This document shows, piece by piece, positions 8,781 to 16,681 of a stretch of 64,000 bases of DNA. The notes beneath the pieces are model-generated. The model ran no database searches. It saw only the letters and a program-made list of their open reading frames with translations, and had not been told where the DNA came from. A program made the position numbers and the translations under genes. This DNA is from JANXLO01 sp038231295. Its GTDB lineage: Bacteria; Armatimonadota; Chthonomonadetes; Chthonomonadales; Chthonomonadaceae. Location of the stretch: positions 1 through 64,000 of the forward strand of contig JBBRLP010000006.1 in assembly GCA_038231295.1 (NCBI GenBank), in the 5' to 3' direction. Position 1 is the stretch's first letter. Each line of letters begins with the position of its first letter.

Positions 8781-9416
8781 ATGTTCAAAATAGCCTGTGT
8801 CTGCTGCCTGCTGATGTCCGCGCTCCTGCCGACGCAAGGGCAGACAAAGTTGTCCCCTGCACGTCGCGCCCCTCTGGTCGTTGGCTGGCATGACGAGATG
8901 AATGATCCCGGCCTGTGGAAACCGATGACGCTGGAAAATCAGCCGGACATCTATGCGGAGCGTCCGGGCGTCGTGACTCTGCGGCTGCCCCATGTCCCGA
9001 ACGGTTACCCCTACCAATACCAGTGGAGCGGTGTCACGCGCAACCTCACCGCAGACCTCGCCCGTTACCCTGTCCTCATCGCCAATGTCAGCGAGCTGGA
9101 CGCGGACAGTTATGCCCATCTCGACATCGTGGAGTATGACTTCAACGGGCAGGAGGCGGGGCGCTGGCGCTCCCCCACGCTCACGCATCCCGGCCTGAGC
9201 GTCGTAGACCTCGGCAAAGAGATCGGCCCCAGTGTCCGGCGGCTCACGATACGGCTCATCGTCGGCGGAAAACTGGAGGGGGCAAAATGCAGCTACAACT
9301 GGCTGCGCTTCGTCCGCCGCGCCGACGTCGCCTACCTTCAGGAAGTTCCCGACCTCCAGAACATCCTCAGCCGCGAACCGACCACTGGACACAACAGCCG
9401 CCCCGTCTGCCCGTAA
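8781..9416 (+). CDS. Secreted hypothetical protein, carbohydrate-binding-like
   Basis: 211 residues with a signal peptide (MFKIACVCCLLMSALLP, then TQGQ). AAGGAG lies just before the ATG. The mature part is beta-rich and reads like a jelly-roll, galactose-binding-type domain: VVGWHDEMNDPGLWKPM, then a strand series around GVVTLRLP, and ADSYAHLDIVEYDFNG, SVVDLGKEIG and LTIRLIVGGKLEGA. This pattern often accompanies secreted glycoside hydrolases, but no catalytic domain is present. A single strong terminator follows at 9498-9532. Function unknown; the sugar-binding idea is an inference from fold-like spacing only. Confidence 0.6.
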   Translation: MFKIACVCCLLMSALLPTQGQTKLSPARRAPLVVGWHDEMNDPGLWKPMTLENQPDIYAERPGVVTLRLPHVPNGYPYQYQWSGVTRNLTADLARYPVLIANVSELDADSYAHLDIVEYDFNGQEAGRWRSPTLTHPGLSVVDLGKEIGPSVRRLTIRLIVGGKLEGAKCSYNWLRFVRRADVAYLQEVPDLQNILSREPTTGHNSRPVCP

Positions 9417-9497
9417 TGTGAGGGCCGGTAAGAGCGCAAAACGCACGATCGGGACGAATTGATTCTACTTGCCCTTTCGAGTTGATGGGCGCGACAA

Positions 9498-9532
9498 AAG
9501 CCCCGAAAGGCTATTATGGCCTTTCGGGGCTT
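9498..9532. terminator. Bidirectional intrinsic terminator
   Basis: AAGCCCCGAAAGGC at 9498-9511 pairs perfectly with 9519-9532 around a 7-nt loop. An A-run precedes it and TTCTCT follows. It sits between convergent genes ending at 9416 (+) and 9560 (-), so it can stop both. Confidence 0.85.
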
Positions 9533-9559
9533 CTCTAATCACTGTAGAGGCGGTTAGGC

Positions 9560-10546
9560 TTACTTTTTGCGGCGCAGACGGCGGCGCAGGAAACCACCGG
9601 CGGTTATCAGTCCCGCGCCCAGGAAGGCCATAGCGGAGGGTTCCGGGGTGTTGGCCGCGGCAATCCGGTCGTAGCCGATAACGTCCAGATTGTTGATCCC
9701 GGCTGTCGAGAGGGAGTGGCTAGCTCCGGGAGAGGTAAAGGCGTTGAAGGGATCCGTGGCCGTAGCGCCGTTATAGTCGCTCAGATCGCCTCCACCGGGA
9801 CCGTTGAACCCCACCAGATTGGTCGCGCCGCCATTGATCGAGAAATAGACGCCCGTATCGGTCTGATTCAGGCTCCGTACTCCGGTGGCAGTATAGCGGA
9901 ACAGGTCATTCACAAGATAGGCGGGCGCTGAGTTGATGGATACGCCGAGGCCCTGAATACGCCCCATGATCTCAGTGATCTCGTGTTCGGCCACGCTGAT
10001 AAAGTCGTATTTGCCAGCCAGATCCCGGTTGGCGGGATCGAACGTATAGGCCTGGGTATTAGAGAAGGTGACTGTGCCATCGCTGCCGGGGGTCGTGTCG
10101 TCGGCAGCGAGACCCAGAGCCTTTGCCTGCGCTGTAGACAGCCAGAAGTTCTTTCCGCCGGTTGGGTCGGAAACACCGAGACTGGCGACGGAAGTAGCGC
10201 CCACCGCGCTCGGATGCGCGTTCTGGTCGTTGATTAAAGCGGTCCGTATATTGGCGTAGCTGTACGTTCCCACGATATTCGTGCTGCTTGCCCCCAGCCC
10301 TGTGGTTCCGGCGACGACATTGATGTTGATATTGATAGGATCGTTATAGAGGCTCTGAATCTCTGTGGCAGCGAAATTGAAGGCGGTGTGGACAGCTGCC
10401 GCGCTATAGCCTGCCGAAGTAAAACTTGTGTCATTGAACGTCGCATTGATGTGCAGTTGGGCGTGGGCCGGGGCGGTCGGTCCCAATGCCACCAGAGCAG
10501 CAGCCAGCATCATGGCTCCGCGACAGCGAGCCAATACCTCTCTCAT
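9560..10546 (-). CDS. PEP-CTERM-sorted secreted metalloprotease
   Basis: 328 residues from ATG 10546, with AAGGAGA 9 nt upstream. It has a signal peptide (AAALVALGPTAPAHA) and ends in a classic PEP-CTERM tail: PEPSAM, a hydrophobic helix, then RRRLRRKK. The body has VAEHEITEIMGR, a zinc-type HExxE motif followed by a third-ligand region. This is the layout of the PEP-CTERM metalloprotease group that I know as NF038122-like, recalled and not searched. The protein should be exported, processed by an exosortase and retained at the envelope or in an exopolysaccharide matrix. No exosortase gene is in the window. It is monocistronic, with a shared terminator downstream. Confidence 0.8.
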   Translation of the reverse strand: MREVLARCRGAMMLAAALVALGPTAPAHAQLHINATFNDTSFTSAGYSAAAVHTAFNFAATEIQSLYNDPINININVVAGTTGLGASSTNIVGTYSYANIRTALINDQNAHPSAVGATSVASLGVSDPTGGKNFWLSTAQAKALGLAADDTTPGSDGTVTFSNTQAYTFDPANRDLAGKYDFISVAEHEITEIMGRIQGLGVSINSAPAYLVNDLFRYTATGVRSLNQTDTGVYFSINGGATNLVGFNGPGGGDLSDYNGATATDPFNAFTSPGASHSLSTAGINNLDVIGYDRIAAANTPEPSAMAFLGAGLITAGGFLRRRLRRKK

Positions 10547-10731
10547 AGAGCGCAGTCTCCTTTTCTTTTCACAGGGTACTCTGTGGTACCTCATTTGTAA
10601 AGCGCATGGTCACTTAACCGGGCATTACTTGTCAATGCATAAATCGTGCCAACAAGCAATAACGAAGAAATCCGGCCCTGAAAATTACCCGTGTCACTCT
10701 AACGCGGCCAGAATCAGTGACGGAAACACAA

Positions 10732-10772
10732 TAAAAAGTCCCTGAGTATTCCCGCAGGAACATTTCAGGGAC
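10732..10772 (-). terminator. Intrinsic terminator of the tRNA-Asp unit
   Basis: On the minus strand GTCCCTGA (10765-10772) pairs with TCAGGGAC (10738-10745), with an inner TTCC/GGAA stem, followed by TTTTT and ATT. It lies 23 nt after the tRNA 3' end. Confidence 0.85.
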
Positions 10773-10794
10773 GATGGCGTTGATTGAGAGGTAA

Positions 10795-10867
10795 CGGGGA
10801 TGACGGGACTTGAACCCGCGGCTTCCTGCGTGACAGGCAGGCACTCTGACCACTGAGCTACACCCCC
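10795..10867 (-). tRNA. tRNA-Asp (GTC)
   Basis: A 73-nt cloverleaf on the minus strand. The acceptor GGGGGTG pairs with CATCCCC (one G-U), the D-arm is GCTC...GAGT, and the anticodon stem CCTGC/GCAGG carries loop CTGTCAC with anticodon GTC. The T-arm has GGTTCAAGTCC and the discriminator is G. The CCA end is not encoded. It is a single gene with its own promoter (10921-10949) and terminator (10732-10772). Confidence 0.96.
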
Positions 10868-10920
10868 ACACTACGGGCGAACTTGTCGCCGGGTCTTTCC
10901 GAGGAGGATTGACGAACAGA

Positions 10921-10949
10921 ATTATACTCCTCGCGGGCGCATCTGTCAA
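10921..10949 (-). promoter_or_regulatory. Consensus sigma-70 promoter for tRNA-Asp
   Basis: On the minus strand there is a perfect TTGACA (10944-10949), a 17-bp spacer and a perfect TATAAT (10921-10926). Initiation would fall near 10914, about 47 nt before the tRNA. Confidence 0.9.
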
Positions 10950-11026
10950 GGGGAATCTCGGCGGGCAGGCGGATTTCCGGCTCCGGGGCGGGACAGAAGA
11001 GGCAACGGAACCGGAAATGACGCGGG

Positions 11027-13243
11027 TCAGGTCTTCGTGGGGAAGTTTGCGGGCATCCAACGCGGAAGGTTGGCGAGGGACTGCCGGGCGGCTTCGGAGG
11101 TCGGAACGCCCCACGCCTGGAAGAACGGCCCCAGATTTTTGCCGACAGCCCGCGAGAAACGCACCATCCACTGATCGTGCTGCTGCATCTCCGTCTTCGG
11201 GCGTTCGGCAGGGGAGAGCGTCCGATACTCCGCAAACACCTTCTTGTAAGCCTCCCAGCCAAAGCCCTGCTCCAGTTCGATATACATGGTCAGGGCGAGG
11301 AAGGGATCGCTCTTCCACTTCTCGAAGTCGGCCCCGGCATCCAGGTACTTTCGCAGCCGCGCCTCCATCTTCGCCGGAACCAGCGCGGGATGCTGAGACT
11401 GCGTGATGCCGAACTCCTTCTCAAACACATAGACCGCAAACATATTGTTCGTCACCTCGCCCGTGCCGTTGAAGGTCCAGTCCGATACCTGATGATTATG
11501 CCCGACTTCGTGGAAAAAGCCCCAGACTCCGAGGTGTCCGTTTGCCCGCATCGTCTTCTCGTTGACAACAGCCTCCGCGACATCGAGGCCCATCATGATC
11601 GGGTAGCCGGAGTGCATATAACCTGCGCTGATCTGTCGGTCGGTGAGATAGCGTTCCGGGCGCAGACGCTGGCGCGGAATGCCTGCAAGATCGGCCACAT
11701 CGTCCATCGCCCGGTCCCAGAGGGCGAGCAGGCTCTCCGGGTCGTCCAGAGTGCGAACCACGCGGGACGGCACCGTCAGAATGACATTGTGGCCCTGAAG
11801 TTCCGCCCAGGGAGCGGGAGCCGTGCGGAGGCTATTGCGCCAGTCTTCCAGCGAGGTCTGACCGCGCACGAACAGAGGTGCCTCAACCGCACCGCGAATC
11901 GTCACGGCGATGGTGCCGGACTTCGCCCGCGCTGGCACGACGATATAGACCAACCCACCGAAGGCGTTCGCCGCCTGCGTCGTCGGGGATTTCAGCGCAA
12001 AGACGCGGGTGATCTGCGGGGCGCGGTCCCACTCCGGCAGGTTCCAGAGTTCGTCGGTATGCGCTCCGATACGCACCTGGAAGCCCTTACCCGCCAGTTC
12101 CGCCGGAATCTCGACCGTCAGCAGAGCGCCGGGCGCGGCGTAGAGTCCTGTGCTGTGCCATTCGGGAACGTGCGTATCCACGTGGACGGTGCGCGTGATG
12201 GGCTTTGCGTCCGCCGGAACCTCACCGGGAAACGAGGCGGCTGCGGGCGAAGCCGTCACCTTCGCGGCAGGCAGATTGCGTGTCTCTTCAAGCTGAAGTG
12301 TCAGGAGCAGACGCGCCAGCGGGTCGTTCGCACGGATGGGCTTCGCGGTCAGCGCCGCCATCTCCCCGCGATGTTTCTGCTGCAAGGCCAGCAGGCGGGG
12401 CCGCAGGAGCCGGTCACCCGACGGCAACGCCAACGCGGCGTCCGTGACCGTCCAGACCGCCTGGGTGACTTCGGCAGGGGTCTGTTTCGCCGTCCCTTCC
12501 GACTGCGCCACGACTGCATTCAGCGCCGCGCTCGCCTGCGACAGCGGGGAGGGAACGAGGGTAGCATCGAAGCCCTGTCTGGCGTTGCGCTCCAGAGTGC
12601 CGTCCGTCCAGCCAATGCCCGCTTCCGCCAGCGCCCGGTTGCCGGGATGCTCGGAAAGGCTCTTGCCGGGATGCGTCTGAAGCCAGCCCCAGCCGGTATC
12701 GGAGGCCACCAGTCCACCTCCGCCGTGTAGATAGGCTGTCAGCGCGGTGACCTCGTTCTCCGTGAGGGCGTCCATCGGGCAGGCCACAACGGCGTACTGA
12801 TTCGCTCTGACCGCCCAATCCGCCCCGTCCAATGCCTCCGCCGGTACGCCCTGCTTCTGCAAAAACTCCCGCAGGTGTGTCAGTCCATGTATTCCCACGC
12901 GCAGCGGCTGCTTTCCCGCCGCCCAGCGGACGGCATTCAGCGCCAGACGGCCCGTATCCGCCGTAGTCAGGGACTCGTCCAGATAGTCGGTATGCCCGAA
13001 CACGACGGCCCGGCCCTTGCCCGCCTGCCCCGCCGCCACGACCGGCCCGACAAGACGCGCATTCACGCGCCCCACAACGACCGGGAAAGCCTGCGGCCCG
13101 TAGGCGCACACGGTTCCCGGCAGTCCCGGCGCCGCGATCTGCGTCACCCCTTCGACCAGGCTCTCTCGCTGCGCCTGCGCCGCCATTCCGGAAACGATCA
13201 GCAGACCACAAACAGACAGAATATCGAATACTCTCATGCTCAC
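11027..13243 (-). CDS. Secreted peptidase M60-family (enhancin/mucinase-like) protein
   Basis: 738 residues with a signal peptide (VCGLLIVSGMAAQAQ). Residues 30-250 look like a class I glutamine-amidotransferase-like Rossmann domain (VVFGHTDY, GGGGLVASDTGWGW). Residues 350-720 carry the M60 module: a beta-sandwich, then GYPIMMG and the gluzincin motif HEVGHNHQ (His578), followed by a downstream acidic ligand region, FNGTGEVTNN. M60 enzymes cleave O-glycosylated mucin-like proteins. The start may be GTG 13243 or ATG 13237; a GGAGAG site lies 5 or 11 nt upstream respectively. It begins 10 bp after fabF, so it is likely co-transcribed. A GC-rich hairpin at 10974-11017 follows its stop. Confidence 0.8.
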   Translation of the reverse strand: MSMRVFDILSVCGLLIVSGMAAQAQRESLVEGVTQIAAPGLPGTVCAYGPQAFPVVVGRVNARLVGPVVAAGQAGKGRAVVFGHTDYLDESLTTADTGRLALNAVRWAAGKQPLRVGIHGLTHLREFLQKQGVPAEALDGADWAVRANQYAVVACPMDALTENEVTALTAYLHGGGGLVASDTGWGWLQTHPGKSLSEHPGNRALAEAGIGWTDGTLERNARQGFDATLVPSPLSQASAALNAVVAQSEGTAKQTPAEVTQAVWTVTDAALALPSGDRLLRPRLLALQQKHRGEMAALTAKPIRANDPLARLLLTLQLEETRNLPAAKVTASPAAASFPGEVPADAKPITRTVHVDTHVPEWHSTGLYAAPGALLTVEIPAELAGKGFQVRIGAHTDELWNLPEWDRAPQITRVFALKSPTTQAANAFGGLVYIVVPARAKSGTIAVTIRGAVEAPLFVRGQTSLEDWRNSLRTAPAPWAELQGHNVILTVPSRVVRTLDDPESLLALWDRAMDDVADLAGIPRQRLRPERYLTDRQISAGYMHSGYPIMMGLDVAEAVVNEKTMRANGHLGVWGFFHEVGHNHQVSDWTFNGTGEVTNNMFAVYVFEKEFGITQSQHPALVPAKMEARLRKYLDAGADFEKWKSDPFLALTMYIELEQGFGWEAYKKVFAEYRTLSPAERPKTEMQQHDQWMVRFSRAVGKNLGPFFQAWGVPTSEAARQSLANLPRWMPANFPTKT

Positions 13244-13253
13244 GAAAGCTCTC

Positions 13254-14528
13254 CTATTTTGCCTCGAACTTCTTCAGGACGAGCGTCACGTTGTGTCCGC
13301 CGAAACCGAAGGAGTTGGACATGGCAACCTTCACGTCGGTCTTGCGGGCGACGTTCGGCACGTAGTCCAGATCGCACTCCGGGTCGGGAGTGGCGTAGTT
13401 GATGGTGGGCGGCAGGATACTGTCGCGCATGGCGAGAACACAGAAGATGGCCTCGACCGCGCCCGCCGCGCCGTTCAGATGTCCGGTCATGGATTTGGTG
13501 GAGCTGACCGCGACCCGGTAGGCGTCTTCTCCGAGCGCCGCCTTGATCGCCGCCGTCTCGTTGCGGTCGTTGTGCGCGGTCGAAGTCCCATGCGCGTTGA
13601 CATAGTCCACGTCGGCAGGCGTCAGGTGGGCGGTTCGCAGGGCTTCGCGCATGGAGCGGCCCGCGCCCTCGCCTTCCGGGGCGGGCGCGGTCACATGGTA
13701 GGCATCCCCCGCACAGCCGTAGCCAACGATCTCCGCATAGATTCGCGCTCCCCGCGCCTGCGCCGATTCCAGCGATTCCAGCAGCAGCATTCCGCTGCCC
13801 TCCGCCATCACAAAGCCGTCCCGGTCTTTGTCGAAGGGACGGCTTGCGGCCTCCGGGTCGTCGTTGCGTGTGGTCATAGCGCGTGCGGCACAGAACCCGG
13901 CCATCGCCAGCGGCGTAATCGCCGCCTCGGTGCCGCCTGCCATCATCGCGTCGGCATCGCCGCGCCGAATGACGTGATAGGCGTCTCCGAGATTGTTGCC
14001 GCCCGTCGCACAGGCCGAGACCACGCAGGAGTTCGGGCCGCGCATCCCCAGCGCAATCGAGACGAAACCCGCACCCATGTCGGGAATCATGCCGGGGATG
14101 AGGAACGGACTGACACGGTTCGGCCCTTTCTCCAGCAGGACCCGATGCTGCTCTTCGAGCGTCGCCAGTCCGCCGATGCCCGAACCGATCTGCACCCCGA
14201 TACGGTCCCGGTTGCTCTCGTCCACGATCAAGCCGCTGTCGTCGAGGGCCATCTGAGAGGCCGCCACTGCGAACTGCACGAACCGATCCATGCGCCGAAT
14301 CTCTTTTTTGTCCATCCAGGGCGAAGCGTCCCAGTCCTTGATCTCCGCCGCGATGCGGGTGGGATAGGCCGACACATCGAACAGCGTAATCGGCGCAATG
14401 CCCGAGCATCCGGCCAGACATGCCTTCCAGATCGTCTCGATGTCACGTCCCTGCGCGGTCACCGCGCCCAATCCCGTTATGACGACTCGATGCACCGCTC
14501 TCGCAGGCCCGAACATTTCTGTCTCCAT
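13254..14528 (-). CDS. fabF: Beta-ketoacyl-ACP synthase II
   Basis: 424 residues, elongating condensing enzyme of type II fatty acid synthesis, cytoplasmic. The thiolase fold is complete: VVITGLGAVTAQG at the N-terminus, nucleophile Cys in SACATGG, GGTEAAITPLAMAGF, catalytic His in NAHGTSTAHND, second His in KSMTGHLNGAAG, and the C-terminal NSFGFGGHN. The ATG at 14528 gives a normal N-terminus, with GAGGA 8 nt upstream. It lies upstream of the M60 gene by 10 bp. No other fab gene is adjacent, which is unusual, since fabF often sits with acpP. The long repeat region at 14603-15488 lies just upstream, so its promoter is within or next to repeats. Confidence 0.93.
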   Translation of the reverse strand: METEMFGPARAVHRVVITGLGAVTAQGRDIETIWKACLAGCSGIAPITLFDVSAYPTRIAAEIKDWDASPWMDKKEIRRMDRFVQFAVAASQMALDDSGLIVDESNRDRIGVQIGSGIGGLATLEEQHRVLLEKGPNRVSPFLIPGMIPDMGAGFVSIALGMRGPNSCVVSACATGGNNLGDAYHVIRRGDADAMMAGGTEAAITPLAMAGFCAARAMTTRNDDPEAASRPFDKDRDGFVMAEGSGMLLLESLESAQARGARIYAEIVGYGCAGDAYHVTAPAPEGEGAGRSMREALRTAHLTPADVDYVNAHGTSTAHNDRNETAAIKAALGEDAYRVAVSSTKSMTGHLNGAAGAVEAIFCVLAMRDSILPPTINYATPDPECDLDYVPNVARKTDVKVAMSNSFGFGGHNVTLVLKKFEAK

Positions 14529-14747
14529 CCTCTTCTTCCTCTCTGAACGGCACACGCCTCTTACCTTACAGTCATTATGCCATAAACAGGAACGGTTTTT
14601 CGGCGGTTGGCCGGGGGATTGCCGGCGGTTGAAAACCCTGGTAGGTTTTCCGGGGGTTGAAAACCCATATGCGCTAACTTACGGCTTCCGGCGCAGGTAT
14701 CTGTTCCTGCTTGAACATGAGCGCTCGCTCGCTCGCTACACTGGGGT

Positions 14748-14815
14748 GACCTCATCCCCCAACCCCCTTCTCCCGGGCGGTCGCAAGCTCCCTGGGAGAA
14801 GGGGGCTTTTCAGGC
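14748..14815 (-). repeat. Hairpin repeat A, copy 1 (inverted)
   Basis: A 68-bp unit identical to the reverse complement of 15005-15072. It holds a CCTTCTCCC/GGGAGAAGG stem and a GGGTTGGGGGATGAGG tail. It lies inside the inserted segment. Confidence 0.85.
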
Positions 14816-14919
14816 TTGCGAATGTCCTACTGTGTTTGTTCCTATGAGAGGAAGGAGGGAGAGATACCCTGGTTGTCCGTTCCCGCTGCTTCTCAGTCGT
14901 CAACATTACTCCCGCATTT

Positions 14920-14972
14920 GCCCCTCTCCCAGGGAGCCTGCGACCGCCCGGGAGAAGGGTTGGGGTGAGGTC
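14920..14972 (+). repeat. Hairpin repeat A, copy 2 (diverged)
   Basis: A shorter, diverged version of the same unit: CTCTCCCAGGGAGCCTGCGA, then CCGCCCGGGAGAAGG and GTTGGGGTGAGGTCC. Same orientation as copy 3. Confidence 0.75.
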
Positions 14973-15004
14973 CACAACCTCCCAGCGAAACGAGAAACGC
15001 TTGA

Positions 15005-15072
15005 GCCTGAAAAGCCCCCTTCTCCCAGGGAGCTTGCGACCGCCCGGGAGAAGGGGGTTGGGGGATGAGGTC
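15005..15072 (+). repeat. Hairpin repeat A, copy 3
   Basis: A 68-bp unit identical, in opposite orientation, to 14748-14815. Together they form a roughly 190-bp-spaced perfect inverted repeat within the MITE-like insertion. Confidence 0.85.
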
Positions 15073-15104
15073 CTCCAAGCCGGGCGTAGCGTTCCAAGTG
15101 CCTA

Positions 15105-15184
15105 AGTGTCCGTAAATTTATAACCTCCGTGTTTGGACGGTCACCCGTTCAGCGAAATCGGGAAGTTATAAATTTACGGACACT
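15105..15184. mobile_element. 80-bp miniature inverted-repeat element
   Basis: AGTGTCCGTAAATTTATAAC at 15105-15124 is the exact reverse complement of 15165-15184, with a 40-bp centre. CTAAG occurs at both outer edges (15102-15106 and 15183-15187), a possible short target duplication. It is much more AT-rich than its surroundings and is nested inside the larger insertion. Confidence 0.75.
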
Positions 15185-15574
15185 AAGTTAGCGCATATGG
15201 GTTGAAAACCCCCGTCATGAAAGTGCAAACGTCTTGCAGACGGAAATGACTTGTTGGTTGAAAGGTAACGGAGTGCGTTACCCGGCACAGGAACGTGCCG
15301 GGCTGGAAAAAGCGGTCGTCCTGCGGACGAAGCGTTCAGAGGCTTACCATTGTCAGGTTGCATTAGGAGGAAGAGAGACAGGGTAAGCGACCAGTGCATT
15401 TCCGTCTGCAAGACGTTTGCTTTTTAATGACGGGGGTTTTCAACCCCCGGAAAACCTACCAGGGTTTTCAACCTCTGGCCAACCCCGGAGTCTTTCGGAA
15501 CAGACAGCGTAGCGGGGCCGTCTCGTCAGCATCCGGGCGAAAGGCCTGAGAAGTTTACCTCGGGAGGAAAGATC

Positions 15575-16573
15575 ATGGGAATCCGAAATAGAAGTATACT
15601 CTGGCTGGCGGCGGGCGTAGGGGTGGGGATGCTGGCCCGGCAGGCCGTCCGCAAACGCCGTCTCTTTTCGCTCTATGGCAAGACCGTCCTTATCACCGGC
15701 GGGTCACGCGGCCTGGGCTTTGAGATCGCCAAAAGACTGGCGGATGCGGGCGCACGACTGGCCCTCTGCTCCCGCGACCTGGAAGAGCTGAAACAGGCGG
15801 AGGCGGAACTCAAAAGCCGGGGCGCGGAGGTCTTTATCCTGCCCGCCGATGTCACCGATAAGAACGCCGTAGACAGCATCGTTCATGCCGTGACGGAGCG
15901 CTTCGGGCCGATAGACGTGCTTATCAACAACGCGGGCGTCATCGGCGTTGGCCCGCTGGAGGATATGGAGATTCACGATTTCGAGGCGGCCATGCAGGTC
16001 CACTACTACGCGCCGCTCTACATGACTCTGGCCGCGCTGCCGGGGATGCGCCGTCAGCGGCGGGGCCGCATCGTCAATATCGCCTCCATCGGCGGCAAGA
16101 TCAGTGTGCCGCATATGCTGCCCTACTGCGGCAGCAAGTTCGCGCTCGTCGGGCTGTCGGGCGGGCTGCGGGCCGAACTGCTGAAAGACAATATCTATGT
16201 AACCACCGTCTGCCCCGGCCTGATGCGAACCGGCGGAGAAAACCATGCCCACTTCTCCAACGACAATCCGGCGGAGTCCGCACTCTTCAAGTCTGCCGCG
16301 AACTCGCCGCTGACCTCAATGGACGCCGGAACCGCCGCACGGCAGATCGTCGAAGCGCTCAAGTACGGAGACCCAGAAGTCGTCCTGTCCCTGCAAGCGC
16401 AGGCGGGCGTGGTGGCGCAGAGCCTCTTCCCCGGTCTGGTCGCCGATCTCTTCGGAGTCGTGAGTCGGTTCCTGCCGCAGTCGGCGAAGAGCGAACACGA
16501 ACCCCGCCAGAAAATCGCGCCGGGCATTCTCAATGCTCTCACCGAAGGCGCGACCCGCCACGCCTCGGAGTAA
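15575..16573 (+). CDS. SDR-family oxidoreductase with N-terminal membrane segment
   Basis: 332 residues. An N-terminal hydrophobic stretch (ILWLAAGVGVGMLA) precedes a complete classical short-chain dehydrogenase: cofactor motif TGGSRGLG, NNAGVIG, catalytic Ser region NIASIGG and YCGSK (the YxxxK pair), then CPGLMRTGG. This suggests an NAD(P)-dependent dehydrogenase tethered to the inner membrane facing the cytoplasm. GGGAGG precedes the ATG. The C-terminal 70 residues extend beyond the core. Similar anchored SDRs act on lipids or sugars, but the substrate here is unknown. It is upstream of leuS, which has its own promoter. Confidence 0.85.
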   Translation: MGIRNRSILWLAAGVGVGMLARQAVRKRRLFSLYGKTVLITGGSRGLGFEIAKRLADAGARLALCSRDLEELKQAEAELKSRGAEVFILPADVTDKNAVDSIVHAVTERFGPIDVLINNAGVIGVGPLEDMEIHDFEAAMQVHYYAPLYMTLAALPGMRRQRRGRIVNIASIGGKISVPHMLPYCGSKFALVGLSGGLRAELLKDNIYVTTVCPGLMRTGGENHAHFSNDNPAESALFKSAANSPLTSMDAGTAARQIVEALKYGDPEVVLSLQAQAGVVAQSLFPGLVADLFGVVSRFLPQSAKSEHEPRQKIAPGILNALTEGATRHASE

Positions 16574-16588
16574 GCGCCTTGCCGACAA

Positions 16589-16631
16589 ACGCGGTTTGGC
16601 CGCTGTGTTGACGAAAACGACCAAACCGCGT
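16589..16631. repeat. 11-bp inverted repeat overlapping the leuS promoter
   Basis: ACGCGGTTTGG at 16589-16599 and CCAAACCGCGT at 16621-16631 are perfect inverted copies. The right arm lies in the promoter spacer between -35 and -10, and the left arm just upstream of the -35. It may be an operator, or an SDR 3' hairpin without a T-run. Confidence 0.6.
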
Positions 16632-16636
16632 ATAAT
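16608..16636 (+). promoter_or_regulatory. Near-consensus sigma-70 promoter of leuS
   Basis: TTGACG at 16608-16613, a 17-bp spacer, and a perfect TATAAT at 16631-16636. Transcription would start near 16643, giving a roughly 245-nt leader before leuS. Confidence 0.9.
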
Positions 16637-16681
16637 AACGAAAGCACAATTCCCACGTTTGACGCAGAGGGTTTGCCTTTC

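Larger units (their letters stand above)
14667..15198. mobile_element. MITE-like insertion inside element B, IS4/IS231-type ends
   Basis: The 532-bp segment begins ATATGCGCTAACTTA (14667-14681) and ends with the exact reverse complement (15184-15198). GGGTTGAAAACCC flanks it on both sides (14654-14666 and 15199-15211), whereas intact copies of element B carry a single GGGGGTTGAAAACCCCC here. It is therefore an insertion with an 11-13 bp target duplication. If the ends are read as CATATGCGCTAACTTA, the duplication is 11 bp. Length of duplication, CAT...AACTTA-type ends and a GGG-N-CCC target all recall the IS4 family, IS231 group. There is no transposase ORF, so it would be non-autonomous. Confidence 0.75.
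14603..15488. repeat. Structured inverted-repeat element B, copy 1 (split by an insertion)
   Basis: Ignoring the inserted segment 14667-15198, this is a repeat with long inverted ends. The right end 15397-15448 is a 52-nt block holding a CGTCT/AGACG hairpin and GGGGGTTTTCAACCCCC. The left equivalent runs up to 14666 and resumes at 15199-15248. Outside these, a further roughly 40 bp also match inversely (GGTTTTCC...CCTGG). The inside holds two hairpins, CCCGGCAC/GTGCCGGG at 15281-15302 and CGTCC/GGACG near 15317-15329. Copies 2 and 3 are at 44214-44750 and 55347-55720. It fills the divergent fabF/SDR intergenic region. Confidence 0.8.

Noticed and set aside
14748..15072. CRISPR-like array from repeated 68-bp units
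   Set aside because: The three units are inverted and irregularly spaced, contain hairpins, and have no constant repeat length with spacers; no cas genes are present.
15166..15411. ORF in element B copy 1 (with similar frames in copies 2 and 3)
   Set aside because: The translations repeat because the DNA repeats. They lack ribosome sites and real-protein features; a common source of spurious hypothetical proteins.
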